The translations under genes and the position numbers were made by a program. A stretch of DNA of 7,812 nucleotides from Acetobacteraceae bacterium (GTDB lineage Bacteria; Pseudomonadota; Alphaproteobacteria; Acetobacterales; Acetobacteraceae): assembly GCA_025356735.1 (NCBI GenBank), contig JANXRT010000021.1, forward strand, positions 1-7,812, in the 5' to 3' direction. How positions within the stretch are numbered: the first letter of the stretch is position 1; the number at the start of each line of letters is the position of its first letter. Under the pieces are notes generated by a model. It saw only the letters and a program-made list of their open reading frames with translations. It was not told the origin of the DNA and ran no database searches. Positions 1 through 6,632 of the stretch are shown in pieces.

Positions 1-1145
1 GGATCGAACGCGTCCGGATCCTGCCAGAACCGGCGGTGGCGGTGCAGCACCCAGGGAGAGATGCTGATCACGGTGCCGGCGGCGATGCGGCGGCCGCCTA
101 CCGTGTCCGGCCCTTGCGCCTCGCGCACGATCATGAAGGCCGGCGGGTACAGCCGCAGCGTCTCGTCGATGAAGGCGCGGGTGTAGGGCAGCGACTTCAC
201 CGCGGCGGCGGCGTTGTCCGCCGACAGATCGACCTGGGCGGCTTCGGCGGCGATCCGCGCGGCGTGCTGCGGCAGCAGCGTGGCCAGGTAGCAGGCCCAG
301 AACAATGTGACGGCGGTGGTCTCGTGCCCGGCCAGGATCATCGTCGCGACCTCGTCGCGCAGCTGCGCGCGGTCGAAGCCGGCCCCGGTCTCGGGATCGC
401 GCGCGCCGGCCAGGAAGTCGAAAAGATCGCGCGGCGCGTCGTCGGGGCGCGACTGGGCTTCGCGCGCGTCGATGATGCGGTCGATCAGCCGCAGCCAGTC
501 ACGCCGGAACACGGCGCGGCCGCGGTCCAGCGGCGACTGCATCGTGCCCGGCAGCAGCAGGTCGAGGAAGCCGGGCTGGGCGAACTGGCGGGCATAGCGC
601 ATCAGCATGCCGCGCAATTCGGCGCCGAAATTCTTCATCTCGAGCGAGAACATCGACTGGCCGGCGATGTTCAGCGCGAGATGCTGCAGGTCGCGCAGCA
701 GCTCCACCGGGCGGCCGGGACGCTGCGCCAGTTCTTTCTCGGTGGCTTCGCTGGCGGCGACGATGTGGCGCGCCAGCACCGGCATGACACGCGGCGCCAT
801 CGACGGTGCGATGGTGCGGCGCTGGTGGCGCCAGGCTTTTCCCTCGGCGAGGAACAGCCCGGCACCGAGCACCGGCTGCAGCACGCGCCGGGTGCCGATA
901 TTGCGGGCGTAGTTCTCATGGTTGTCGACCAGCACGTGGCGGATCGACTCAGGCTCGTTGAGCATCAGCTGCTCACGGCCGAGGAATTTGCCCGGCAGGT
1001 CTCCCATCTCGTAGGCGGCCTGCCCCCACAGCTCCAGCGGGTTGCGGCGGAGCACGAGGAAAGCCTCCAGCTGCGTGCGCAGGCGCGTCGGCACCGGCGG
1101 CCGCGGCGGGTAGGGATCGGGCAGGTTCGCGGAGATGTCGAGCAT
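1..1145 (-). CDS. Cytochrome P450, 3'-truncated by the window edge
   Basis: Heme-thiolate monooxygenase; the substrate cannot be read from the sequence. About 381 residues are visible, starting MLDISANLPDPYPPRPPVP. P450 landmarks appear in order: a C-helix WxxxR (W105 to R109, in KAWRHQRR), which normally contacts a heme propionate; the I-helix oxygen-activation motif AGHETT at residues 272-277; and the K-helix ExxR in ETLRLYPP (E328, R331). The visible part ends in an AFDP-type segment that usually precedes the PERF region, so the cysteine heme-ligand loop lies outside the window. The combination of AGHETT and ETLRLYPP resembles bacterial P450s related to the fatty-acid and hydrocarbon hydroxylases more than camphor-type enzymes; this is a family impression. 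ATG at 1145 is the only sensible start, although no good Shine-Dalgarno precedes it. The gene is divergent from the F420-type oxidoreductase. No ferredoxin or reductase gene is visible, so electron partners are unknown. Confidence 0.95.
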   Translation of the reverse strand, partial: MLDISANLPDPYPPRPPVPTRLRTQLEAFLVLRRNPLELWGQAAYEMGDLPGKFLGREQLMLNEPESIRHVLVDNHENYARNIGTRRVLQPVLGAGLFLAEGKAWRHQRRTIAPSMAPRVMPVLARHIVAASEATEKELAQRPGRPVELLRDLQHLALNIAGQSMFSLEMKNFGAELRGMLMRYARQFAQPGFLDLLLPGTMQSPLDRGRAVFRRDWLRLIDRIIDAREAQSRPDDAPRDLFDFLAGARDPETGAGFDRAQLRDEVATMILAGHETTAVTLFWACYLATLLPQHAARIAAEAAQVDLSADNAAAAVKSLPYTRAFIDETLRLYPPAFMIVREAQGPDTVGGRRIAAGTVISISPWVLHRHRRFWQDPDAFD

Positions 1146-1257
1146 GGCTGAGACATGGGAGCCGCATGGCCGCAATCCAGGAGGCAGCATGCGGAACCGC
1201 GGGGGATACGGTCCGTTACTCCGTAGAAAAAGCGTCGACAAAGGTAAAAAACCAATC
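1146..1257. promoter_or_regulatory. Divergent intergenic region between P450 and F420-type oxidoreductase
   Basis: The two genes are transcribed away from each other, so their promoters should lie in or near this gap. The stretch at about 1213-1257 is clearly richer in A and T than the flanking genes, as expected for a control region. I cannot assign confident -35/-10 boxes. A weak minus-strand candidate is TTGTCG, 17 bases, then TAACGG, which matches sigma-70 poorly. No convincing operator palindrome was seen. Confidence 0.4.
1179..1184 (+). promoter_or_regulatory. AGGAGG Shine-Dalgarno-like site before an alternative ATG at 1189
   Basis: This is a perfect AGGAGG, separated by 4 bases (CAGC) from an ATG at 1189 that is in frame with the oxidoreductase. 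It supports an upstream start that would add 23 residues before the ATG at 1258. Against it, the added codons (1189-1257) have only about half G or C at third positions, unlike the gene body. They would also leave only 43 bp for two divergent promoters. It is therefore either the true ribosome site of a longer precursor or a chance match. Confidence 0.4.
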
Positions 1258-2397
1258 ATGCCCTCAGATTCCGACCAGAGGCCCGAGACCTCGCCCGATC
1301 GGCGCGACCTGCTGAAATGGACCACCACCGGGGCCTTGGCTACGGGACTGGCTGCCCTCACCGGACGACAGGCTGAGGCTGCCACAGCGCCGGGGCCGAG
1401 CACTGGCCCAATGCACCGGCGCATGATCGGCTTCATGCTGGCGCACGAGCAGTTCCCGGTGCCCGAGCTGGTCAAGCTTGGCGTGTCGGCGTCGCGCGGT
1501 GGCTTCGATCTGCTAGCGCTGAGCGACCATTTTCAACCTTGGCAGGACAATCAGGGCCACGCCGGCAGCGCCTGGGTGACGATGGCGGCAACCGGGGCGC
1601 AGGCGCCGCGCGCCTGGATGGGCACGGCCGTGACGTGCCCGACGCTGCGCTACAACCCGGCGGTGGTGGCCGAGGCATTCTCGTCGATGAGCTTGCTGTA
1701 TCCCGGCCGGATATTTCTCGGAGTCGGATCGGGCGAGGCGCTGAACGAGCAGGCGGCGACCGGCGAGTGGCCGAAATGGCCCGAGCGCTGGGAGCGTCTG
1801 GTTGAGGCGATCGGCATCATCCGGGAGCTGTGGACCGGCCAGCCGGTTGATCACAAGGGCAAATACTACAACGTGACGGCGCGGCTGTACGATCCGCCGG
1901 CGCAGCCGATCCCGATCCTGACCGCGGCGAACGGTAAGAAATCGATGCGGCTGGCGGGCCAGCACGGCGACGGGCTGATCACCGATCCGATGAGCTGGAA
2001 GAAGTTCAAGGGCGAGTGGCAGGCGGGAGCGCGCGATGCCGGCAAGAACCCGGCCGACATGCCGGTGCTGGTCGAGCAGTACGTCGTGGTCGGCGACAAG
2101 GCCGACGCCCAGCGCGCGGCGGAGTACTGGCGGTTCGGGCCGAAATCCTGGAAGAGCTATTTTAACGTGGTCGATCCCGTGCAGATCCGGGAGAAGGCGG
2201 ATGCAGAAGTTGCCTACGAGAAGGTCACCGAAGGCTGGCCGATCGGCACCGATCCCGCCCTGCACATCGCCAAGGTGAAGGAGCTGTTCGACAGCGGAGT
2301 CACCATCGTCAACATCCACGCCGGACAGCCGGACCAGAAGCGGGTGGTCGATTTCTACGCCTCGCACGTGCTGCCGGCGTTCAAGCGGCCGGCCTGA
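1258..2397 (+). CDS. Tat-exported LLM-class F420-dependent oxidoreductase, FGD2-like
   Basis: Predicted flavin/F420-binding TIM-barrel (luciferase-like) oxidoreductase, 379 residues from ATG 1258. The N-terminus is a twin-arginine signal: R15-R16 in DRRDLLKW, then the hydrophobic stretch GALATGLAAL and an AEA|A-type cleavage site near residues 39-42. Export of the folded, cofactor-loaded protein is therefore expected. The mature part has the family signatures SDHFQPWQDN (D90, H91, W95), TCPTLRYNP, and GVGSGEALNEQ (E160). By alignment from memory, D/H/W and E match the cofactor and catalytic positions of mycobacterial FGD1 (Asp39, His40, Trp44, Glu109). Its HEQF, QPWQDN and ALNEQAAT blocks look closer to the Tat-exported Rv0132c protein (FGD2, later described as an F420-dependent hydroxymycolic acid dehydrogenase). 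The substrate here is unknown, and FMN rather than F420 use cannot be excluded. An upstream in-frame ATG at 1189 with AGGAGG is possible; 1258 is preferred on codon use, although its own ribosome site (AAAGG, 13 bases away) is poor. Confidence 0.88.
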   Translation: MPSDSDQRPETSPDRRDLLKWTTTGALATGLAALTGRQAEAATAPGPSTGPMHRRMIGFMLAHEQFPVPELVKLGVSASRGGFDLLALSDHFQPWQDNQGHAGSAWVTMAATGAQAPRAWMGTAVTCPTLRYNPAVVAEAFSSMSLLYPGRIFLGVGSGEALNEQAATGEWPKWPERWERLVEAIGIIRELWTGQPVDHKGKYYNVTARLYDPPAQPIPILTAANGKKSMRLAGQHGDGLITDPMSWKKFKGEWQAGARDAGKNPADMPVLVEQYVVVGDKADAQRAAEYWRFGPKSWKSYFNVVDPVQIREKADAEVAYEKVTEGWPIGTDPALHIAKVKELFDSGVTIVNIHAGQPDQKRVVDFYASHVLPAFKRPA

Positions 2398-2483
2398 GGC
2401 GGGTTCGGGCCAACGAGAAAACTCAAGGCGAGAGGTGATCCAGACGGGTCGATGGCACGTATCGACGCCGACCGGAAAGGCTG

Positions 2484-3581
2484 ATGCAACTTAACTTCCA
2501 GGAAGGCGACTGGCGGGTCGAGGTTCGGATCGGGAAGCGCAGCATCCAGCGCGCGCAGCCCGACATCGAGGAACTGCGTCAGCGGACCGGCCAGGCTTCC
2601 GACGTGCTGACCTCGCCGGCGCGCGTGCTGGCATCGAGCGTGGTCTGGAACGAACTGCCGGTCGCTGTCCTGATGCGCCGCCACGGCAGGCTCCATGGCG
2701 TCGCGTGGCTGATCTATCGCCGCAAGTACGGCGTTCTCGTCGGGCTGGCGAAGGGCGGCAACCTTTGCGGCCAAGGCAGCGTCGTCGCCGCCGCCCACGA
2801 ACGCGTCGCCGTGCTCGAGGCCACTGCGCGCGTGTTGCTGCGCAATCCGCTCGCCCACACCGTGGTTGTCTCGACCCTGTGGGGCGAGCGTCCGGCAACC
2901 GACGATGTCGTGTCGATCGTCGGTATCAAAGGGCAATGGCACTTCCGCGACGTGCGTTTTCGGCTCCGTCTCGACGGCGGCCTTGAGGCGACCCTGGAGC
3001 GCCTCGGCTACAAGATGCGCCGCAACCTGCGCTACTACAGGCGGCGGGCCGAGGCGGAGTTCGGCTGCGAGTTCGTGCCGGAGATGACGCGCGAGCAGCG
3101 CCGCGAGGCCGTGGCGGAGCTGCTCGACAAGACCGCCTTCCCGCTCGGCGCCCGCCGCGCCTGGCAGATCGAGGCCAACCTGCAGGCGACGCCCGGCGCC
3201 TGTGCCGTGGGATTGCGCCACCGCGATGGGGGTTGGCTGAGCTACGTCGCCGGCTGGCGCAGCGACGAGGGCATCCATGTCGACTGGCAGCTCAACCGCG
3301 CGTGCCACAAGCAGGCCTCGCTCTCGACCGTGATGCGAGCCTATCTGCTACAGCACGAGGCGGCGCGCGGAACGCCGGCGATTGTCTTTGTCGGGCTCAC
3401 CTCCGACTTCTGGAGCCGCGCCTGCGAGGCGGATATCTGCGGCGACCTGCTGGCGACCCGCTCCGGACGAACGGGCGACCTGGTCCGATGGCTGACACGA
3501 TCGTTCAGCTCGAAAGGCCAAGTCGCGAGGCTTCACGCAAGGGCGCTGACGGCCCAGGCGGCGACGGCACGCCTGCCGTAG
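2484..3581 (+). CDS. GNAT-fold (BioF2/CelD-like) putative acyltransferase
   Basis: A 365-residue protein with no signal peptide or membrane segment. The C-terminal half resembles the Acetyltransf_6/BioF2-like GNAT domain. It has a basic helix at about 174-189 (YKMRRNLRYYRRRAE), typical of this group's start; an acidic/basic helix at 202-216; a strand pair around GLRHRDGGWLSYVAGW (243-258); and a helix STVMRAYLLQHEAARG (281-296) leading to the strand IVFVGLTSDFW (300-310). The usual closing motif of the family (an FDLGRG-like strand) is replaced by FVGLTSDFW, so catalytic competence is uncertain. Residues 45-160 look like a degenerate first GNAT-like repeat, as in FemAB-type double-GNAT proteins; this is inference. 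ATG 2484 follows GGAAAGG at a close 3-base spacing, and no other ATG, GTG or TTG lies in frame before an upstream stop. It sits 86 bp after the oxidoreductase on the same strand and may be cotranscribed with it. Function and acyl donor are unknown. Confidence 0.75.
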   Translation: MQLNFQEGDWRVEVRIGKRSIQRAQPDIEELRQRTGQASDVLTSPARVLASSVVWNELPVAVLMRRHGRLHGVAWLIYRRKYGVLVGLAKGGNLCGQGSVVAAAHERVAVLEATARVLLRNPLAHTVVVSTLWGERPATDDVVSIVGIKGQWHFRDVRFRLRLDGGLEATLERLGYKMRRNLRYYRRRAEAEFGCEFVPEMTREQRREAVAELLDKTAFPLGARRAWQIEANLQATPGACAVGLRHRDGGWLSYVAGWRSDEGIHVDWQLNRACHKQASLSTVMRAYLLQHEAARGTPAIVFVGLTSDFWSRACEADICGDLLATRSGRTGDLVRWLTRSFSSKGQVARLHARALTAQAATARLP

Positions 3582-3755
3582 CGGCCAATCGTCCGGGTGG
3601 AATTCCTTGCCCTCGTTCATGACGGCGTAGAGCCGGTCCATCTCGACATCGAACTCGGCCCAGAGCGCCGCCCCTTCCTCGGCGGGTAGCATGTCCTTGC
3701 CGAAGCGGAAGGCGTTGTCCTCGTGGATCATGACGAGCCTGTCGGTCCACGGCAT
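3348..3755 (-). CDS. Doubtful small ORF, possible gene remnant, antisense to the GNAT 3' end
   Basis: The open frame encodes 135 residues starting MPWTDRLVMIHEDNAFRF. The first ~63 residues (to about HPDDWPLRQAC, bases ~3570-3755) have protein-like composition and strong G/C at third codon positions. Beyond that, the frame runs antisense through about 234 bp of the GNAT gene and turns into low-complexity Arg/Ala/Gln-rich sequence typical of shadow frames. The frame also stays open upstream of the ATG for about 15 codons (about 3756-3800, including TGRLALVKAAET) back to a TAG, and that stretch also reads like coding sequence. I do not recognise a family. It could be a short real gene whose true end was lost, or the decayed fragment of a larger gene. 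The ribosome site is weak (AAGG, 11 bases away). Confidence 0.3.
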   Translation of the reverse strand: MPWTDRLVMIHEDNAFRFGKDMLPAEEGAALWAEFDVEMDRLYAVMNEGKEFHPDDWPLRQACRRRLGRQRPCVKPRDLAFRAERSCQPSDQVARSSGAGRQQVAADIRLAGAAPEVGGEPDKDNRRRSARRLVL

Positions 3756-3761
3756 CGTTTC

Positions 3762-3788
3762 GGCCGCCTTGACCAGCGCAAGGCGGCC
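3762..3788. repeat. Perfect 9-bp inverted repeat with a 9-base loop
   Basis: GGCCGCCTT at 3762-3770 and AAGGCGGCC at 3780-3788 are exact reverse complements separated by GACCAGCGC. The hairpin lies between the convergent ends of the GNAT gene (plus) and livF (minus). No T-run follows on either strand, so it is not a classical intrinsic terminator. It may still act as an RNA 3'-end hairpin, or it may be incidental to coding-like sequence in the minus-strand remnant. Confidence 0.4.
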
Positions 3789-3824
3789 AGTCGGAACCTT
3801 CGCCTACTCCGCCCTTTTGCGGGT

Positions 3825-3839
3825 TTAGGCAGGGCCTAA
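3825..3839 (-). terminator. Weak hairpin just after livF, possible operon end
   Basis: TTAGGC and GCCTAA form a 6-bp stem around a 3-base loop, starting 5 bases beyond the livF stop when read on the minus strand. The following bases (ACCCGC) lack a T-tract, so intrinsic termination would be inefficient and a Rho-dependent end is equally likely. Position is the main argument. Confidence 0.25.
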
Positions 3840-3844
3840 CCTTC

Positions 3845-4561
3845 CTATCCTCCTTCCAAATAAGCCGCCCGTATCTCAGGCCGAGCTAGCAACTCGGCGC
3901 CCGTTCCAGCCATGGTGATGGCGCCGTTGACCAGCACGTAGCCGCGGTGGGCGAGGCGCAGCGCCTGGAAGGCGTTCTGCTCGACCAGCAGCACCGTCAG
4001 CCCGGTACGTCGGTTGAGGTCGCGGATGGCGGCGAAGATCTGCCGGACCATTAGCGGGGCGAGGCCGAGCGAGGGTTCGTCGAGCAGCAGCAGCCGGGGG
4101 CGCGACATCAGGGCGCGGCCGATGGCGACCATCTGCTGCTCGCCGCCGGACAGGGTGCCGGCGCGCTGGGCGCTGCGCTCGGACAGCCGGGGGAACAGGG
4201 CGAAGACCTCGTCCATGGTGGTTCGGGTGTCGGGGTTGCCGGCGACCTCGGCACCCATCTGGAGATTTTCGAAGACGGTCATGCGGGCGAACACGCGGCG
4301 GCCCTCGGGGGACTGGGCGATGCGGCGGCGCATGATCTCGAAGGTCGGCAGGGCGGCGATCTCCTGGCCGTCATATCGGATCGAGCCGGCGCGGGCGCGG
4401 GGGTTGCCGCACACGGTCATCATCAGGGTGGATTTGCCGGCCCCGTTGGCGCCGATGAGAGTAACAATCTCGCCCTCGTGGACCTCCAGGTCAACGCTTT
4501 TCAGGGCCTGGATGGCGCCGTAGAACGAACTCACGCCGGATAGTTTCAGAAGCGCCGTCAT
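3845..4561 (-). CDS. livF: Branched-chain amino acid ABC transporter ATPase LivF
   Basis: One of the two cytoplasmic ATPases that power the Liv-type importer; 238 residues, normal for LivF. The sequence shows Walker A GANGAGKST at 37-45, a Q-loop at Q83 (IAQSPEGRRVF, a LivF hallmark), the ABC signature LSGGEQQ at 137-143, and Walker B LLLLDEP at 157-163 with D161 and catalytic E162. The usual switch histidine is replaced in LLVEQNAFQAL, which is normal for LivF proteins; the partner LivG supplies a histidine. Its ATG overlaps the livG stop by 4 bp (ATGA, 4558-4561), implying translational coupling. It is the last gene of the operon. Substrate could be leucine, isoleucine and valine, or another substrate such as an amide, urea or aromatic acid, since HAAT-family transporters vary. 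Confidence 0.96.
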   Translation of the reverse strand: MTALLKLSGVSSFYGAIQALKSVDLEVHEGEIVTLIGANGAGKSTLMMTVCGNPRARAGSIRYDGQEIAALPTFEIMRRRIAQSPEGRRVFARMTVFENLQMGAEVAGNPDTRTTMDEVFALFPRLSERSAQRAGTLSGGEQQMVAIGRALMSRPRLLLLDEPSLGLAPLMVRQIFAAIRDLNRRTGLTVLLVEQNAFQALRLAHRGYVLVNGAITMAGTGAELLARPEIRAAYLEGG

Positions 4562-5367
4562 GCCGCCGTTTCGTCCTCGTCGCCCTCGCCGAGGTAGGCG
4601 GAAATAACCGCCGGGTCGGCGCGGATCTCGGCGGGGGTGCCGTCGCTGATCTTGCGGCCGTGGTCGAGCACGACGACGTGGTCGGAGATGCGCATGACCA
4701 CGCCCATGTCGTGCTCGATCAGCAGCAGGGAACAGCCGTTGTCACGGATGCCGAGCAGCAGCCGGTTGAGTTCCTCGCTCTCGCGCGGGTTGAGCCCGGC
4801 GGCGGGCTCGTCCAGGCACAGCAGCACCGGATCGATGCACATGGCGCGCGCGATCTCCAGCCGGCGCTGGGCGCCGTAGGGGAGCGCGCCGGCGGGATCG
4901 TCGGCGCGCGCGGTGAGGCCGATCGCATCCAGCCAGAACCTTGCCTTATCCACCCCTTCCCGCTCGGCGGCGCGGTAGCGGCCGAGCCCCAGCACCGCCA
5001 GCACGCCGAGGCCGGTGGCGGCCATCAGCGTGTTGTGCTGGGCGACGAGGAGGTTCTCCAGCACCGACATGCCGGCGAACAACCGGATGTTCTGGAAGGT
5101 CCGGCCGACCCTGGCCTGGCGCGCGATGCGGTGGCCCTGCATCGCCTCCAGCTCGTATTTTTCTCCGTTCGGGTGGGTCAGCGCCAGGGCACCGGAGGTC
5201 GGGCGGTAGAAGCCGGTGATGCAGTTGAACACCGTCGTTTTTCCGGCGCCGTTGGGGCCGATCACCGCGGTGATCTCGCCGGTGCGGGCGGTGAAGCTGA
5301 GCGCATCGACCGCCTTGAGGCCGCCGAAGCGCATGGTCAGGGCCTCGACCGACAGCAGCGTGGTCAT
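4558..5367 (-). CDS. livG: Branched-chain amino acid ABC transporter ATPase LivG
   Basis: Second ATPase of the importer, 269 residues. It starts MTTLLSVEALTMRFGGLKAV and has Walker A GPNGAGKTT at 37-45, the Q-loop region VGRTFQNIRLFAGMSVLEN (Q92), a degenerate LivG-type signature LPYGAQRRLEIARA at 162-175, Walker B VLLCLDEP at 181-188, and the switch histidine H219 in LLIEHDM. The region at 113-145 holds the insertion common in LivG. The ATG at 5367 overlaps the livM stop as ATGA, with GGAAG about 7 bases upstream as ribosome site. The frame is open further upstream to 6456, but that part is antiphase to livM and is not part of LivG. The acidic tail GEGDEDETAA is slightly longer than usual. 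Confidence 0.96.
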   Translation of the reverse strand: MTTLLSVEALTMRFGGLKAVDALSFTARTGEITAVIGPNGAGKTTVFNCITGFYRPTSGALALTHPNGEKYELEAMQGHRIARQARVGRTFQNIRLFAGMSVLENLLVAQHNTLMAATGLGVLAVLGLGRYRAAEREGVDKARFWLDAIGLTARADDPAGALPYGAQRRLEIARAMCIDPVLLCLDEPAAGLNPRESEELNRLLLGIRDNGCSLLLIEHDMGVVMRISDHVVVLDHGRKISDGTPAEIRADPAVISAYLGEGDEDETAA

Positions 5368-6632
5368 GCGGCGGCTTCCGGCAGCTGCTCGGTCGGGATC
5401 AGCTTCGGCGTGCCGAGGGCGACGCTGGGCGTGCGGCCGGAGATCAGCCCGCGTGGACGGAGGATCATGATCAGCACCAGCGCCAGCCCGAACACCAGCA
5501 TGCGGTATTCCTGCAGGTCGCGGAAAACCTCGAAGCCGCCGATCATGATAAGGGCGGCGAGCGCCACGCCGAGCTGGCTGCCTAGGCCGCCGAGCACGAC
5601 GATGGCGAGCACGATGGCGCTCTCGATGAAGGTAAAGCTTTCGGGGCTGACGAAGGCCTGCCTCGTCGCGAAGAATGCCCCCGCGAAGCCGCCGAACATG
5701 GCGCCGATGGCGAACGCTGTGAGCTTGGTGTTGGTCACGTTGATGCCGAGCGACCGGCAGGCGACCTCGTCCTCGCGCAGCGCCTCCCAGGCGCGGCCGA
5801 GCGGCAGGCGGCGCAGGCGCAAGGTGACCCAGTTGGTCAGCAAAGCGAGGGCGAAGATCACGTAATAGAGGAATGCCACGCGCTGGGTGACGTTGGGCTC
5901 GATGCCGAAGAACCCGGCGAAGGTGCCGGGGCCGCCGGACATGTCGAACCTCAGGCCGAACAGGGTCGGGCGGGGGATGCCGGCGATGCCGTTGGGGCCG
6001 CCGGTCAGGCTGACCCAGTTGGTGATGACGACGCGGATGATCTCGCCGAACGCCAGGGTGACGATGGCGAGGTAATCGCCGCGCAACCTGAGCACGGGGA
6101 AGCCGAGCAGGACGCCGAACCCGCAGGCCATCAGGCCGGCAACGGGCAGGCAGGTCCAGAAGCCGAGGCCATAGGTGGTGGACAGGATCGAGTAGGTGTA
6201 GGCGCCGACGGCGTAGAAGGCGACGTAGCCGAGGTCGAGCAGGCCGGCCAGGCCGACGACGATGTTGAGGCCCCAGCCGAGCATGACGTAGGTCATCACC
6301 AGAATGCCAAGGTCGAGGTAGTAGCGCCCGGCGATCAGCGGCAGGATAGCGGCGACAACGAGCAAAGCCGGCGCGAGTATTTTTCCGCCCCTTCGAAGCA
6401 TCTCGATGCGGGCGGCGTTTGCTGCTTTTGGCGCCGGGCGGTGACGCGCGTGCCACAGGTGAAAAAGCAGCCGGCCGGCGAACACCACGGCAACGGCGAT
6501 GGCGACGGCCTCAGGCCGGTAGCGGAGGGTCAGGCCAGTGGGGCTGGTGGTCGTCACCAGGCCGATCATGGTGCCGAACAGGCCGAGCGCCACCAGCGCC
6601 GACAGGAAAGCGTCGCGAAAAGCCGGTTTCAT
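5364..6632 (-). CDS. livM: Branched-chain amino acid ABC transporter permease LivM
   Basis: Inner-membrane permease, 422 residues. It is the long LivM form with an N-terminal extension resembling the DUF3382 (LivHM N-term) domain: hydrophobic segments at about 9-27 and 43-60, then a basic linker at 61-85. The core permease follows, with segments from about 86 on, including DLGYVAFYAVGAYTYSIL (133-150), the conserved RLRGDYLAIVTLAFGEIIR (182-200), TGGPNGIAGIP (210-220), the ATPase-coupling loop GRAWEALREDEVACRSLGI (279-297), and the closing LRPRGLI (391-397). Together with LivH it forms the translocation path. ATG 6632 overlaps the livH stop (ATGA, 6629-6632), and a GAGAAGG lies only one base before the start, so coupling to livH translation is likely. 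Confidence 0.95.
   Translation of the reverse strand: MKPAFRDAFLSALVALGLFGTMIGLVTTTSPTGLTLRYRPEAVAIAVAVVFAGRLLFHLWHARHRPAPKAANAARIEMLRRGGKILAPALLVVAAILPLIAGRYYLDLGILVMTYVMLGWGLNIVVGLAGLLDLGYVAFYAVGAYTYSILSTTYGLGFWTCLPVAGLMACGFGVLLGFPVLRLRGDYLAIVTLAFGEIIRVVITNWVSLTGGPNGIAGIPRPTLFGLRFDMSGGPGTFAGFFGIEPNVTQRVAFLYYVIFALALLTNWVTLRLRRLPLGRAWEALREDEVACRSLGINVTNTKLTAFAIGAMFGGFAGAFFATRQAFVSPESFTFIESAIVLAIVVLGGLGSQLGVALAALIMIGGFEVFRDLQEYRMLVFGLALVLIMILRPRGLISGRTPSVALGTPKLIPTEQLPEAAA

Noticed and set aside
36..1151. Long plus-strand open frame (371 codons) opposite the P450
   Set aside because: Its translation is Arg/Gly/Gln/His-rich with no domain, whereas the minus strand carries clear P450 motifs. 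It is a high-GC shadow frame.
1513..2367. Long minus-strand open frame (284 codons) opposite the oxidoreductase
   Set aside because: Antisense shadow of the FGD2-like gene; no recognisable domain and no ribosome site.
2355..3308. Minus-strand open frame (317 codons) opposite the GNAT gene
   Set aside because: Considered as an alternative to the GNAT protein, but its composition is Ala/Arg/His/Gln-rich without fold signatures, while the plus frame shows strand and helix patterns of a GNAT family.
3845..4561. Loss of the switch histidine in LivF as a possible inactivation
   Set aside because: The VEQNA sequence at this position is normal for LivF proteins. All other ATPase motifs are intact.
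4660..5865. Plus-strand open frame (401 codons) antisense to livG and livM
   Set aside because: Opposite strand of two unmistakable transporter genes; the product has no domain and changes composition abruptly at the livG/livM boundary.
5368..6456. Apparent 632-residue fusion protein with LivG at its C-terminus
   Set aside because: The frame upstream of ATG 5367 is an out-of-phase reading of livM (Arg/Pro/His-rich). The ATGA overlap gives the genuine LivG start.
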